The notes under the pieces were generated by a model, which was not told the DNA's origin, did no database searches, and saw nothing but the letters and a program-made list of their open reading frames with translations. 64,000 nucleotides of DNA from Rhizobiales bacterium PAR1 (GTDB lineage Bacteria; Pseudomonadota; Alphaproteobacteria; Rhizobiales; Beijerinckiaceae): the NCBI GenBank assembly GCA_002256205.1, contig NKIW01000006.1:254247-318246 (forward strand), read 5' to 3'. Below, piece after piece: positions 37,509 to 47,481 of the stretch. Numbering within the stretch: position 1 is the first letter of the stretch; every line of letters begins with the position of its first letter. Made by a program: the position numbers and the translations under genes.

Positions 37509-38813
37509 ATGAGCAAGGCACCGACCGCTTCGACCCCCTCCCGCCGCAGCGTTCTCAAGCTGGGCGTTTCCGCCACTGCGACGCTCGCCGCCGCCCGCGT
37601 TCTGCTGCCGGGCGGCGCATTTGCACAGGGCGCAGGGCCAGAAGTGAAGGGAACCAAGCTCGGCTATATCGCGCTGACCGATGCTTCCCCGCTGGTGATC
37701 GCTAAGGAAAAGGGCTTTTTCGCCAAGCACGGCGTGCCGGAGATGGAAATTCTCAAGCAGGCGAGTTGGGGCGCGACGCGTGACAACATGGCGCTTGGCA
37801 CCAAAGCCAATGGCATTGATGGCGGGCATATCCTCCGCCCCAAGACCCATCTCTACACCACTGGCAAGGTGATGCAGAACAGCCAGCCCTTGCCGATGTA
37901 CACGCTCCTCAACCTGAACGAGGATTGTCAGGCGATCTCGGTTTCGAACGAATTCAAGGATCTCAAAATCGGCACCGATTCGTCCGCGCTGAAGGAGGCC
38001 TTCGAGAAAAAGCGGGCGGCGGGCAAGGAAGTGAAGGTTGCCATGACTTTCCCCGGAGGCACGCATGACCTCTGGATTCGCTACTGGCTCGCCGCCGGTG
38101 GGATCGATCCGGACAAGGATGTCTCGACCATCACCGTGCCGCCGCCCCAGATGGTCGCGAACATGAAGGTCGGCACCATGGATGCCTTCTGCGTCGGCGA
38201 ACCGTGGAACGAACAACTCGTCAATCAGGACATCGGCTTTACTGCCGCGACGACGGGCGAACTCTGGTTCCGCCATCCCGAGAAGGTGCTTGGCATGCGC
38301 GCGGACTGGGTCGATGCCAATCCCAAGGCCACGCAGGCCATTCTGATGGCGGTGATGGAAGCCCAGATGTGGTGCGAGAAGATGGAGAACAAGCAGGAGA
38401 TGGCCGAGATCATCGGTCGTCGCCAGTGGTTCAACGTGCCTGTTGCGGACATCATCGGCCGCATCAAAGGGGACATCAATTACGGGCGCGGCCGCGTCGA
38501 GAAGGGCACGAAGCTCGGCATGAAATTCTGGGGCGAGAAGGGCGAAAGCTCATACCCCTGGAAGAGCCTCGACAGCTGGTTCATCACCGAGAACATCCGC
38601 TGGGGCAAGTTCGCGCCAGATCTCGATATCAAAGCGCTCGTCGAGAAGACCAATCGTTCCGATCTCTGGATCGCGGCGGCGAAGGAACTCGGCGTGGTCG
38701 GCCATCCAACGGGCGATAGCCGCGGCGTCGAGAAGTTCTTCGATGGCAAGGTGTTCGATCCAGCCGACCCGGCGGCCTACCTCAAGTCCCTCGCTGTGAA
38801 GCGCGTCGTCTGA
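37509..38813 (+). CDS. nrtA: Nitrate ABC transporter, substrate-binding protein NrtA
   Basis: The 434-residue protein has a twin-arginine signal (SRRSVLKLGVSATATLAAAR, then AFAQG). The mature part shows LGYIALTDASPLVIAKEKGF, QASWGATRDNMALG, GGTHDLWIRYWLAAGGIDP and DAFCVGEPWNEQLV, typical of NrtA. It binds nitrate (or nitrite) in the periplasm. Start at 37509 after AAAGGA. It is preceded by the NasT-controlled leader and followed by nrtB after 19 bases. Confidence 0.95.
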   Translation: MSKAPTASTPSRRSVLKLGVSATATLAAARVLLPGGAFAQGAGPEVKGTKLGYIALTDASPLVIAKEKGFFAKHGVPEMEILKQASWGATRDNMALGTKANGIDGGHILRPKTHLYTTGKVMQNSQPLPMYTLLNLNEDCQAISVSNEFKDLKIGTDSSALKEAFEKKRAAGKEVKVAMTFPGGTHDLWIRYWLAAGGIDPDKDVSTITVPPPQMVANMKVGTMDAFCVGEPWNEQLVNQDIGFTAATTGELWFRHPEKVLGMRADWVDANPKATQAILMAVMEAQMWCEKMENKQEMAEIIGRRQWFNVPVADIIGRIKGDINYGRGRVEKGTKLGMKFWGEKGESSYPWKSLDSWFITENIRWGKFAPDLDIKALVEKTNRSDLWIAAAKELGVVGHPTGDSRGVEKFFDGKVFDPADPAAYLKSLAVKRVV

Positions 38814-38832
38814 TCCTGCGAAAGGAGCCGCC

Positions 38833-39750
38833 ATGGCCATTTCCACCCTGAAGCCTGTTACCTCCAGGCCGGCGCCGGTTCCGGCGAAGGTCGGCGAGGT
38901 CGTACCCCTGCCCAAGCGGAAGGATGAGACGCCCATGCGCAGCCTTCTTGCCAAGCGCGTTGTTGCCCGCTTGCGCGCTGTTGCGGTGACGGTGATTCCG
39001 CCGCTGCTGGTGGTCGCGGTGATCATGCTCGTCTGGCAGATTGCCTTCGGGCGTCCGGGTTCGTCGCTGCCAGCGCCGACCACGATCTGGCAGGAAGCCA
39101 AAGACCTCATTCTTGAGCCATTCTTCGTCGCCGGCCCGCAAGATATTGGTCTCGGTTGGCGCGTTTTGACCTCGCTCCAGCGGGTGATGATCGGCTTCGG
39201 GCTTGCGGCGGTCGTGGGAGTGATGCTCGGTGCGCTGGTGGGCCAGTCGGTCTGGGCGATGCGCGGGCTCGATCCGATCTTTCAGGTGCTCCGCACGGTG
39301 CCGCCGCTGGCGTGGCTGCCCATTTCACTTGCGGCATTCCGCGATGCCAACCCGAGCGCGATTTTCGTGATTTTCATCACCGCGATCTGGCCGGTGATCA
39401 TCAATACGGCTGTGGGAATTCGCAATATCCCGCAGGATTACCGCAATGTCGCGCGGGTGTTGCAGCTCAATACGGTCGAATTCTTCTTCAAGATCATGGT
39501 GCCTTCGGCGGCGCCCTACATCTTCACCGGCCTGAGGATCGGCATTGGCCTCTCGTGGCTCGCCATCGTGGCCGCGGAAATGCTGACTGGCGGCGTCGGA
39601 ATCGGCTTCTTCATCTGGGACGCGTGGAACTCCTCCAAGCTCTCCGACATCATCGTCGCGCTTGCCTACATCGGCCTCGTCGGCTTCGCGCTCGACCGGC
39701 TGGTGGCCATGCTCGGCGCCTTCGTCACCCGCGGCACGTCAGCGCAATAA
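38833..39750 (+). CDS. nrtB: Nitrate ABC transporter, permease NrtB
   Basis: The 305-residue permease has a long N-terminal cytoplasmic stretch (about 50 residues), then six or so helices, with LRTVPPLAWLPISLAAFRD and the EAA-type loop AVGIRNIPQDYRNVARVLQL. It forms the inner-membrane channel for NrtA-delivered nitrate. Confidence 0.95.
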   Translation: MAISTLKPVTSRPAPVPAKVGEVVPLPKRKDETPMRSLLAKRVVARLRAVAVTVIPPLLVVAVIMLVWQIAFGRPGSSLPAPTTIWQEAKDLILEPFFVAGPQDIGLGWRVLTSLQRVMIGFGLAAVVGVMLGALVGQSVWAMRGLDPIFQVLRTVPPLAWLPISLAAFRDANPSAIFVIFITAIWPVIINTAVGIRNIPQDYRNVARVLQLNTVEFFFKIMVPSAAPYIFTGLRIGIGLSWLAIVAAEMLTGGVGIGFFIWDAWNSSKLSDIIVALAYIGLVGFALDRLVAMLGAFVTRGTSAQ

Positions 39751-39763
39751 GGGGGCCCGAACC

Positions 39764-40558
39764 ATGACCGATTATCTCAAGCTCGATCACCTTGACAAAA
39801 CCTTCCAGCGCGGCGGGCAGGTGACGGAGGTTCTCAAGGATATCAATCTCGTCATCGATTGCCACGAATTCGTCTCGATCATCGGGCATTCCGGATGCGG
39901 AAAGTCGACGCTGCTTAACCTGATCGCCGGCCTGACACAGGTCACGATGGGCGCGGTGCTGCTGGAGAACCGCGAGGTCAATGCGCCAGGGCCGGAGCGC
40001 GCGGTGGTGTTCCAGAACCATTCGCTGCTGCCGTGGCTGACGGTCTACGAGAACGTCAAGCTTGCAGTCGACAAGGTGTTCTCCGGCAGGAAGTCGAAGG
40101 CGGAGCGGCATGACTGGATCATGCAGAACCTCGATCTCGTGCAGATGGGCCATGCCAAGGACAAACGCCCGAATGAGATTTCCGGCGGCATGAAGCAGCG
40201 CGTCGGCATTGCCCGCGCCCTCGCCATGGAGCCGAAAATCCTGTTGCTCGACGAGCCTTTCGGTGCGCTCGATGCTCTTACCCGTGCGCATCTGCAGGAC
40301 AGCGTGATGGATATCCATGCGCGGCTGAAGAACACGATGATCATGATCACCCACGACGTCGATGAGGCGGTTCTGCTCTCCGATCGCATCGTGATGATGA
40401 CCAATGGCCCCGCCGCGACCATCGGTGAGGTGTTAACCGTGCCGTTGGCGCGCCCGCGCCATCGCCTCGAACTCGTCTCCGACCCGCGTTACGTCGGTGC
40501 GCGCGAAGCGGTCCTGCGCTTCCTCTACGAGCGCCACCGCTTTGTCGAAGCGGCGTAA
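39764..40558 (+). CDS. nrtC: Nitrate ABC transporter, ATP-binding protein NrtC/NrtD type
   Basis: The 264-residue ATPase has Walker A GHSGCGKSTLLNLI, Q-loop VVFQNHSLLPWLTVYENV, signature ISGGMKQRVGIARALAM, Walker B ILLLDEPFGALDALT and switch His in ITHDVDEA. It lacks the C-terminal NrtA-like domain of cyanobacterial NrtC, so it is closer to NrtD in build. The ATG at 39764 is 13 bases after nrtB. Confidence 0.94.
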   Translation: MTDYLKLDHLDKTFQRGGQVTEVLKDINLVIDCHEFVSIIGHSGCGKSTLLNLIAGLTQVTMGAVLLENREVNAPGPERAVVFQNHSLLPWLTVYENVKLAVDKVFSGRKSKAERHDWIMQNLDLVQMGHAKDKRPNEISGGMKQRVGIARALAMEPKILLLDEPFGALDALTRAHLQDSVMDIHARLKNTMIMITHDVDEAVLLSDRIVMMTNGPAATIGEVLTVPLARPRHRLELVSDPRYVGAREAVLRFLYERHRFVEAA

Positions 40559-40568
40559 GGGAATCGCT

Positions 40569-43019
40569 ATGAGCAAGCAAAAACTCGTCATTATCGGCAA
40601 TGGCATGGCACCGGGGCGTGCACTCGAAAAGCTGTTCGATGCGGCGCCAGATGCCTTCGATGTCACGATCTTCAACGCCGAACCGCGTGTGAATTACGAT
40701 CGCATCATGCTCTCACCGGTGCTGTCCGGCGAAAAGACCTTCGAGCAGATCGTGATCCACGGCGATGGCTGGTACATCCAGCACGGCATCGTGCTCTACA
40801 AGGGTCACAAGGTCGTCATGATCGACCGCGAGGCGAAAACCGTTACCTCCGAGCATGGCGATGTCGCGGCGTATGACAAGCTGATCATCGCGACGGGCTC
40901 CTCGCCGTTCATCGTGCCGGTGCCGGGGAATCAGCTCGCGGGTGTCGTGACCTACCGCGATCTCGATGACGTTCATGCCATGATGCTTGCCGCGAAAACC
41001 GGCGGAAAAGCGGTGGTGATCGGCGGTGGTTTGCTCGGTCTTGAAGCCGCTGCAGGTCTCAAGGCGCAGGGCATGGATGTCACCGTCCTTCACCTGATGC
41101 CGACTTTGATGGAACGCCAGCTTGATCCGGCCGCGGGGTATCTCCTCCAGCGCGCGGTCGAGGCGCGCGGTATCAAGGTGTTCTGCAAAGCGAATACCCA
41201 TGCGATCACGGGCGAGAGCCGTGTTACCGGTGTGAAGCTCGATGACGGCACGGTGCTCCCGGCCGATCTCGTGGTGATGGCGGTTGGCATTCGCCCGAGC
41301 GCGGGACTTGCGAAGGAGTCGGGCCTCACCGTCAATCGCGGCATCGTGGTGACGCCGGATATGCGGACGTCCGATCCCGATATTTTCGCGCTGGGTGAAT
41401 GCGCGGAGGCCTCCGGGCAGGTGTTCGGTCTAGTGGGCCCGCTCTACGATATGGCGGGCGTGGTGGCGCAGAACCTTGTCGGTGGACGCGCCGAATTCCA
41501 GCCTTCCGCGACGGCGACCAAGCTCAAGGTCACCGGCATTGATCTTTATTCCGCTGGCGACTTTGCCGATATGCCAGGGCGCGAGGAGATCGTCCTGCGT
41601 GACCCGACGCGCGGGATCTACAAGCGCCTGGTGATCGAAAACAACCGCATTCTCGGCGCCGTGCTCTATGGCGAAACCGGTGACGGGCCGTGGTTCTTCG
41701 ACATGATCAAGCGCGGCACCGATATCTCGGAGATGCGCGAGACGCTGATCTTCGGGCAGGGTTATCAGGGAGGGTCTCAACTGGACCCTATGGCCGCCGT
41801 TGCAGCCTTGCCGGATGAGGCAGAGATCTGCGGTTGCAACGGCGTCTGCAAGGGCAAGATCACCGCGACCATCACCGCGAAGGGCCTCACGGATCTTGAC
41901 GGCGTGCGCGCCCATACCAAGGCTTCCGCCTCCTGCGGTTCCTGTACGGGTCTTGTCGAGCAGGTCATCAAGCTCACGCTCGGGGGCAGCTATAACCCCG
42001 CCGCCGTGCAGCCGATGTGTACCTGTACCGATCTCGGCCATGACGATGTGCGCCGGCTGATCAAGGCAAAAGAGCTGAAATCCATCCCCGCCGTGATGCA
42101 GGAACTCGGTTGGAAAACCTCCTGTGGCTGCGCGAAATGCCGCCCGGCGCTGAATTACTATCTCGTTTGCGATTGGCCCGGCGAATACGAGGATGACAGC
42201 CAGAGCCGCTATATCAACGAGCGCGTGCACGCCAATATCCAGAAGAACGGCACTTACTCGGTTGTGCCGCGCATGTGGGGCGGGCTCACAAGCGCGAAGG
42301 AACTCCGCGCCATTGCCGATGTCGTCGAGAAATTCGCGATCCCCACGGTGAAGGTGACGGGCGGGCAGCGGATCGATCTGCTCGGTGTGAAAAAGGAAGA
42401 TCTCCCCGCCGTCTGGGGTGATCTCAACAAGGCCGGGATGATCTCCGGCGCGGCTTATGCCAAGGGCTTGCGCACGGTGAAAACCTGCGTCGGTACGGAT
42501 TGGTGCCGCTTCGGCACGCAGGATTCGACTGGCCTCGGCGTCAAGATCGAGAAGTTCATGTGGGGTTCGTGGACGCCCGCCAAGGTCAAGATGGCGGTTT
42601 CCGGCTGTCCCCGGAACTGCTCGGAGGCGACCTGCAAGGATGTCGGCGTGATCTGCGTCGATTCGGGGTACGAGATTCATTTCGCGGGCGCGGCGGGCCT
42701 CGATCTTCTCGCAACGCAAGTACTCGGGCACGCGAAAACCGAGGATGAAGTCATCGAGATCATCGCCGCACTTGTTCAGCTCTATCGCGAGCAGGGGCGC
42801 TATCTCGAGCGCATCTACAAATGGGCGAAACGCGTCGGCACCGAGAGCATCAAGGCGACGGTGATCGAGAATCGTGAGAAGCGCCGGGCGCTCTTTGAGC
42901 GCTTCGTGATCAGCCAGACCTATGTGCAGACCGATCCCTGGGCTGCGCGCGTCGCGGGCCGGGATGCGCATGAATTCGCACCCTTGGCTGCGTTTGGCAT
43001 GGCGCAGGCGGCGGAATAG
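40569..43019 (+). CDS. nirB: Assimilatory nitrite reductase (NADH), large subunit NirB
   Basis: The 816-residue enzyme reduces nitrite to ammonium with NADH, FAD, [2Fe-2S] and sirohaem-[4Fe-4S]. The N-terminal flavoprotein part has VIIGNGMAPGRAL and VIGGGLLGLEAAAGL; the BFD-type [2Fe-2S] part has CGCNGVCKGKI and CGSCTGLVEQV, with a second Cys-rich stretch (CTCTDLG and CGCAKCRPALNYY). The sirohaem ligands are in KTCVGTDWC and SGCPRNCSEATC. It starts ten bases after nrtC and is followed by nirD. Its sirohaem would be made by CysG at the operon's end. Confidence 0.97.
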   Translation: MSKQKLVIIGNGMAPGRALEKLFDAAPDAFDVTIFNAEPRVNYDRIMLSPVLSGEKTFEQIVIHGDGWYIQHGIVLYKGHKVVMIDREAKTVTSEHGDVAAYDKLIIATGSSPFIVPVPGNQLAGVVTYRDLDDVHAMMLAAKTGGKAVVIGGGLLGLEAAAGLKAQGMDVTVLHLMPTLMERQLDPAAGYLLQRAVEARGIKVFCKANTHAITGESRVTGVKLDDGTVLPADLVVMAVGIRPSAGLAKESGLTVNRGIVVTPDMRTSDPDIFALGECAEASGQVFGLVGPLYDMAGVVAQNLVGGRAEFQPSATATKLKVTGIDLYSAGDFADMPGREEIVLRDPTRGIYKRLVIENNRILGAVLYGETGDGPWFFDMIKRGTDISEMRETLIFGQGYQGGSQLDPMAAVAALPDEAEICGCNGVCKGKITATITAKGLTDLDGVRAHTKASASCGSCTGLVEQVIKLTLGGSYNPAAVQPMCTCTDLGHDDVRRLIKAKELKSIPAVMQELGWKTSCGCAKCRPALNYYLVCDWPGEYEDDSQSRYINERVHANIQKNGTYSVVPRMWGGLTSAKELRAIADVVEKFAIPTVKVTGGQRIDLLGVKKEDLPAVWGDLNKAGMISGAAYAKGLRTVKTCVGTDWCRFGTQDSTGLGVKIEKFMWGSWTPAKVKMAVSGCPRNCSEATCKDVGVICVDSGYEIHFAGAAGLDLLATQVLGHAKTEDEVIEIIAALVQLYREQGRYLERIYKWAKRVGTESIKATVIENREKRRALFERFVISQTYVQTDPWAARVAGRDAHEFAPLAAFGMAQAAE

Positions 43020-43030
43020 CGGAGGTGGAG

Positions 43031-43375
43031 ATGAACGCGAGAACCTCTGATTGGGTGGAAGTCGGCGCCCTCGACAGCATTCCCGTGCGCGGCGCGCGGG
43101 TCGTCAAAGCACCGGGTGGGGATATCGCCGTCTTCCGGGCGGCGGATGGTGCGATCTTCGCGCTGAGGGACAAATGCCCGCACAAGGGTGGGCCGCTATC
43201 ACAAGGTATCGTGCATAGTCACGGCGTCACCTGCCCGCTCCACAACTGGGTGATCAGCCTCGAAACAGGCGAAGCGCTGGGGGCGGATAAGGGTTGTACG
43301 CCGAGAATTCCGGTGAAAATCGAGAACGGGACGGTGCTGATCTCTGCCGCTGCCCTCGCCACACTGGCGGCCTGA
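43031..43375 (+). CDS. nirD: Assimilatory nitrite reductase, small subunit NirD (Rieske-type)
   Basis: The 114-residue protein has a Rieske-like [2Fe-2S] site with DKCPHKGGPL and TCPLHNWVI (Cys-x-His and Cys-x2-His). The ATG at 43031 lies 5 bases after GGAGG. It partners NirB in nitrite reduction. Confidence 0.94.
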   Translation: MNARTSDWVEVGALDSIPVRGARVVKAPGGDIAVFRAADGAIFALRDKCPHKGGPLSQGIVHSHGVTCPLHNWVISLETGEALGADKGCTPRIPVKIENGTVLISAAALATLAA

Positions 43376-43379
43376 GCCG

Positions 43380-46040
43380 ATGAACGCGCCAGTCACCACC
43401 CGCACCACTTGCCCCTACTGCGGGGTGGGGTGCGGTGTGCTGACGACGCGCGAGGTGGATGGTTCTGTCACGATCAAGGGTGATCCCGAGCATCCGGCAA
43501 ATTTCGGAAAGCTCTGCTCGAAAGGCACAGCGCTCGGCGAGACCCTTAGTCTTGACGGGCGGCTTCTGTATCCCGAAATCGCAGGCGCTTCGGCTAGCTG
43601 GGATGAGGCGCTCGATCTTGTGACGCGCCGTTTTTCGGACGCCATCGCCGAACATGGACCGGATTCGGTGGCCCTTTATGTCTCCGGCCAGCTTCTCACC
43701 GAGGATTATTATGTCGCCAACAAGCTGATGAAGGGCTTCATCGGCTCGGCGAATATCGACACCAATTCGCGGCTCTGCATGGCCTCATCGGTCGCCGCAC
43801 ATCGGCGGGCATTCGGGACAGATACTGTGCCGGGTACCTATGCTGATCTTTATGAGGCCGATCTTGTCGTGCTCGTTGGCTCGAATTTCGCCTGGTGCCA
43901 CCCGGTGCTGTTCCAGCGCCTGCTCGCCGCGCGCGAGCGGAAGGGCACGCGGATTATCGTCATTGATCCGCGCCGGACCATGACGGCGGATGCTGCCGAT
44001 CTTCATCTTGCGCTCGAACCGGATTCGGATGTCGCGCTCTTCAACGGGTTGCTGGCCTATCTCGATTGGGCAGGCGCACGTGATGACGCTTATACCGCCG
44101 CCCATGTCACCGGAATGGACGCGGCGCTTGCGGCGGCAAAGGCGCTGACGCTTTCTGATATCGCGCATGAAACCGGGCTTTCCGAACGCGACATCAGTGC
44201 TTTCTATGGCGAATTCGCGGTCAACGCGAAGGTTGTCACGGTCTTCAGCCAGGGTGTGAACCAGTCCGTCACCGGAACCGACAAAGCCAACGCGATCATC
44301 AACTGCCATCTCCTCACCGGGCGGATCGGTAAACCGGGCGCTTCGCCGTTCTCGATTACCGGACAGCCGAATGCCATGGGCGGGCGTGAGGTCGGCGGGC
44401 TTGCGAACATGCTCGCGGCGCATATGGCGATCGAGGATGAGGCGGCGCGCGACCGTGTGCAACGCTTCTGGGGCTCGCCGACCATCGCCACCAAGCCGGG
44501 CCTCAAGGCGGTCGATCTCTTTCGTGCCGTTGCGGAGGGCAAGATCAAGGCGCTCTGGATCATGGCGACTAATCCGGCAGATAGCCTGCCGGAAGCTGAT
44601 AGCGTGCAGGAGGCCTTGAAGGCCTGCCCCTTCGTGGTTGTCTCTGATATTGTTAGGCACACGGATACCACGCGCTTCGCGCATGTGCTGCTCCCCGCCC
44701 TCGGCTGGGGCGAGAAGGATGGCACGGTGACCAATTCCGAGCGCCGCATCTCGCGTCAACGCGGCTTTCTTGCTGCGCCGGGCGAAGCACGCGCGGATTG
44801 GTGGCAGCTTGCGGAGGTCGCACGCCGGATGGGCTTTTCCGGCTTTGAATACGCCAATGCCGCCGCGATTTTCCGCGAGCATGCTGCGCTTTCAGCCTTC
44901 GAGAATGAAGGCGCCCGCGATTTCGATATCGGCGTGCATGCAGAGATTTCGACCGGCGACTTCGAGCAGCTCGCGCCTTTCCAGTGGCCGCAGCCCAAGG
45001 GCGCAACGGCAATGGAGAGCCGATTTTTCGGCGAAGGACAGTTCTTCACGCCCGACCGCAAGGCGCGGATGATTGCGACTCCGGTTGCTGCATCCAGCAA
45101 GCTGCGCTCAGCCGCCTTCCCGCTCTGGCTCAACACAGGACGCATCCGCGATCAGTGGCACACCATGACGCGGACGGCGAAAACGCCACGCCTGATGGGG
45201 CATTATGGTGAGCCCTTCTGCGAAATTCACCCTGAGGATGCGGAAGCCGTGGGTGTTGCACCCGCGAGCCTCGTTTGGGTCGAGACAGCACATGGTCAGG
45301 CGATTGCGCGCGCGCTGATTACGGAGCGTCAGCGTAGGGGTTCGGTATTCCTGCCAATGCACTGGACCGACCAGTTCGCCTCTAGGGCCCGCGCTGATGC
45401 GCTGGTCAATGCTGCGACAGACCCTGTTTCTGGCCAACCCGGCTTGAAACGGACGCCGGTCATGATCCGGCCCTATGCGGCGGGCTGGTACGGCTTTGCC
45501 GTCATGGCAAGCGATCCCGGTCCGGTCGGGGACACATACTGGGCAAAAGCGCCGATCGAAGGCGGTACGCGGATCGAGCTTGCTGGTGCCGCGCCGCCGG
45601 CGGATTGGCAAGGCTTTGCCCGTCAGCTTTTCGGGCTGACAGCCGAAGCAGGCGAATGGATCGCCTATTTTGACCGCGAGGCCGGGATCGTCCGCCTCGC
45701 CGCCTTTGAGGGCGACAGGCTCGTCGGCGCGCTGTTTGTTGCACCCGAGCCGGTGGCCTTGTCGCGCGCCTTTATCGCGGGTGCCTTGCCGGAAAAACAC
45801 GCAGGTTCAGCACGATATCGCCTGCTCGCGGGGCAGGGCGGGGCGGATCGACCCGATGTCGGCGCGATCCTCTGCGCTTGTTTTCAGGTTGGCGTGAATG
45901 AGATCAGCGCCGCTATCCGTGCCGGGCATGCCACCGTCGAAGCTATTGGCGTGGCCCTCAAGGCAGGCACGAATTGCGGATCCTGTCGAAGCGAAATCCG
46001 GAGGATGGTCGATGAAAGCCGTTTCGAGAAAGCCGTCTGA
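43380..46040 (+). CDS. nasA: Assimilatory nitrate reductase catalytic subunit NasA with C-terminal [2Fe-2S] domain
   Basis: The 886-residue molybdoenzyme reduces nitrate to nitrite in the cytoplasm. The N-terminal [4Fe-4S] ligands are in TCPYCGVGC and NFGKLCSKGT; the Mo-bisMGD part shows SRLCMASSVAAHRRAFG (Cys Mo ligand), GQPNAMGGREVGGLANML and TDTTRFAHVLLPA. The last 60 or so residues form a BFD-like [2Fe-2S] domain (ILCACFQVGVNEI and TNCGSCRSEIRRM), as in Klebsiella-type NasA. No nasB or nasC electron-transfer gene is next to it, so the donor may be a ferredoxin, flavodoxin or reductase encoded elsewhere. Four bases separate it from nirD. Confidence 0.97.
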   Translation: MNAPVTTRTTCPYCGVGCGVLTTREVDGSVTIKGDPEHPANFGKLCSKGTALGETLSLDGRLLYPEIAGASASWDEALDLVTRRFSDAIAEHGPDSVALYVSGQLLTEDYYVANKLMKGFIGSANIDTNSRLCMASSVAAHRRAFGTDTVPGTYADLYEADLVVLVGSNFAWCHPVLFQRLLAARERKGTRIIVIDPRRTMTADAADLHLALEPDSDVALFNGLLAYLDWAGARDDAYTAAHVTGMDAALAAAKALTLSDIAHETGLSERDISAFYGEFAVNAKVVTVFSQGVNQSVTGTDKANAIINCHLLTGRIGKPGASPFSITGQPNAMGGREVGGLANMLAAHMAIEDEAARDRVQRFWGSPTIATKPGLKAVDLFRAVAEGKIKALWIMATNPADSLPEADSVQEALKACPFVVVSDIVRHTDTTRFAHVLLPALGWGEKDGTVTNSERRISRQRGFLAAPGEARADWWQLAEVARRMGFSGFEYANAAAIFREHAALSAFENEGARDFDIGVHAEISTGDFEQLAPFQWPQPKGATAMESRFFGEGQFFTPDRKARMIATPVAASSKLRSAAFPLWLNTGRIRDQWHTMTRTAKTPRLMGHYGEPFCEIHPEDAEAVGVAPASLVWVETAHGQAIARALITERQRRGSVFLPMHWTDQFASRARADALVNAATDPVSGQPGLKRTPVMIRPYAAGWYGFAVMASDPGPVGDTYWAKAPIEGGTRIELAGAAPPADWQGFARQLFGLTAEAGEWIAYFDREAGIVRLAAFEGDRLVGALFVAPEPVALSRAFIAGALPEKHAGSARYRLLAGQGGADRPDVGAILCACFQVGVNEISAAIRAGHATVEAIGVALKAGTNCGSCRSEIRRMVDESRFEKAV

Positions 46041-47481
46041 GGCGGAGCCGCGCCGTCTTGGCGCGCTGGCCAAACTTCCGGTGTTCTTTGATTTGCGCGG
46101 CAAGCGCGTCATCCTTGCCGGGGGCAGCGCGGGCGCGGCGTGGAAAGCCGAGCTTCTTGCTTCGACCGGCGCAGATGTTGCGATTTATGCCGAAGATCCT
46201 GACGCGGAGATGCTGTCCTTGCTCGCACGCGGTGCAGCTGATGGCACGCTCACACTGCATCAACGGCCGTGGTCTATCAATATATTCGCCGGTGCCGCGC
46301 TCGCGGTGGGGGATTGCGAGAGCGCGGAAGAGGCCAAGGCGTTTCGGTGTGCTGCGAAGGCGGCAGGTGTACCCGTCAACACGGTCGACAAGCCCGAGAC
46401 CTGTGATTTCCAGTTCGGCTCCATCGTCAACCGCTCGCCGGTGGTGATCGGGATTTCGACCGATGGTGCCGCGCCGATTCTCGGACAGGCGATTCGCCGT
46501 CGCATTGAGACGTTGCTACCGCAAGCGCTCGCGGAGTGGGCCGCAAAGGCGCAAGCCATCCGCGAGAGGGTGATGGCTGTGCTCCAGCCCGGTCCGGAAC
46601 GGCGGCGGTTCTGGGAAGCCTTTTCGGAGCGTGCCTTTCGTGCGCGCGGCGGCGACATAGACGATGCGGCGCTGTTGAACCTCATCGCTGAAAGCCGCTC
46701 GGGCCTTGTGACGACCTCCGGCCGCGTTACGCTCGTCGGTGCCGGGCCGGGGGATGCGGACTTGCTCACCATCAAGGCGGTGCGTGCGCTCCAGAGCGCC
46801 GATGTCATCCTGTTCGATGATCTGGTTTCCGAAGAGGTACTTGAACTTGCGCGACGCGAAGCCAAGCGGATGATGGTGGGCAAACGCGGCAATCGCGACA
46901 GCTGCTCGCAGTCCGATATCAATGCGCTGATGCTCAAGCTCGCGCAGCAGGGCAAGCATGTGGTGCGGCTGAAATCCGGTGATCCGATGATTTTCGGTCG
47001 TGCGGGCGAGGAGATCGACAGTCTTGAAGCGGCTGGGATTCCGGTCCGTGTCGTGCCGGGGATCACCTCGGCGCAAGGCCTTGCTGCGAGCCTCAATACC
47101 TCGCTGACGCATCGCGATCATGCCCAGACGTTGAGCCTGATGACCGGCCATTCGCGCAAGGGCGAGCTTCCGAAAACCGTGGATTGGCGCAAGGCCGCCG
47201 ATCCTCATGCCACGACGGTCGTCTACATGGGCGGGAAAACGGCCGGATCGCTCTCGGAAAAGCTCATGGCGAACGGCCTGCCCGCGGTGACACCGGTCGT
47301 TGCCGTCACCTCGATTTCGCGCCCTGAGGAAAGCCGCTGGTCTGGCGTGCTCGGCGATCTTGTGCAAGGCATTGCCTTGCTTCCGCCGGGCGGACCGGTA
47401 CTGATCGGCATCGGTGCTGTCTTCGGGCAGAAGCGCGCGGTGCAAGCGATGCCCGCTCTCTCGGCGCAAAAAGCGGGTTAG
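46012..47481 (+). CDS. cysG: Sirohaem synthase CysG
   Basis: The 489-residue fusion has an N-terminal precorrin-2 dehydrogenase/ferrochelatase domain (LPVFFDLRGKRVILAGGSAG, with VNTVDKPETCDFQFGSIVNR) and a C-terminal uroporphyrinogen-III methyltransferase (VTLVGAGPGDADLLTIKAVRAL, RLKSGDPMIFGRAGEE, VVPGITSAQGLAASL). It supplies sirohaem to NirB. The ATG at 46012 follows GGAGG (46000-46004) and overlaps the end of nasA by 29 bases. It links to the hemC/hemD genes at 51-53 kb, which make its substrate. Confidence 0.96.
   Translation: MKAVSRKPSEAEPRRLGALAKLPVFFDLRGKRVILAGGSAGAAWKAELLASTGADVAIYAEDPDAEMLSLLARGAADGTLTLHQRPWSINIFAGAALAVGDCESAEEAKAFRCAAKAAGVPVNTVDKPETCDFQFGSIVNRSPVVIGISTDGAAPILGQAIRRRIETLLPQALAEWAAKAQAIRERVMAVLQPGPERRRFWEAFSERAFRARGGDIDDAALLNLIAESRSGLVTTSGRVTLVGAGPGDADLLTIKAVRALQSADVILFDDLVSEEVLELARREAKRMMVGKRGNRDSCSQSDINALMLKLAQQGKHVVRLKSGDPMIFGRAGEEIDSLEAAGIPVRVVPGITSAQGLAASLNTSLTHRDHAQTLSLMTGHSRKGELPKTVDWRKAADPHATTVVYMGGKTAGSLSEKLMANGLPAVTPVVAVTSISRPEESRWSGVLGDLVQGIALLPPGGPVLIGIGAVFGQKRAVQAMPALSAQKAG

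Noticed and set aside
41430..42971. Long open frame on the minus strand inside nirB (513 codons)
   Set aside because: Shadow of nirB; composition is Arg/His/Asp-rich without any motif.
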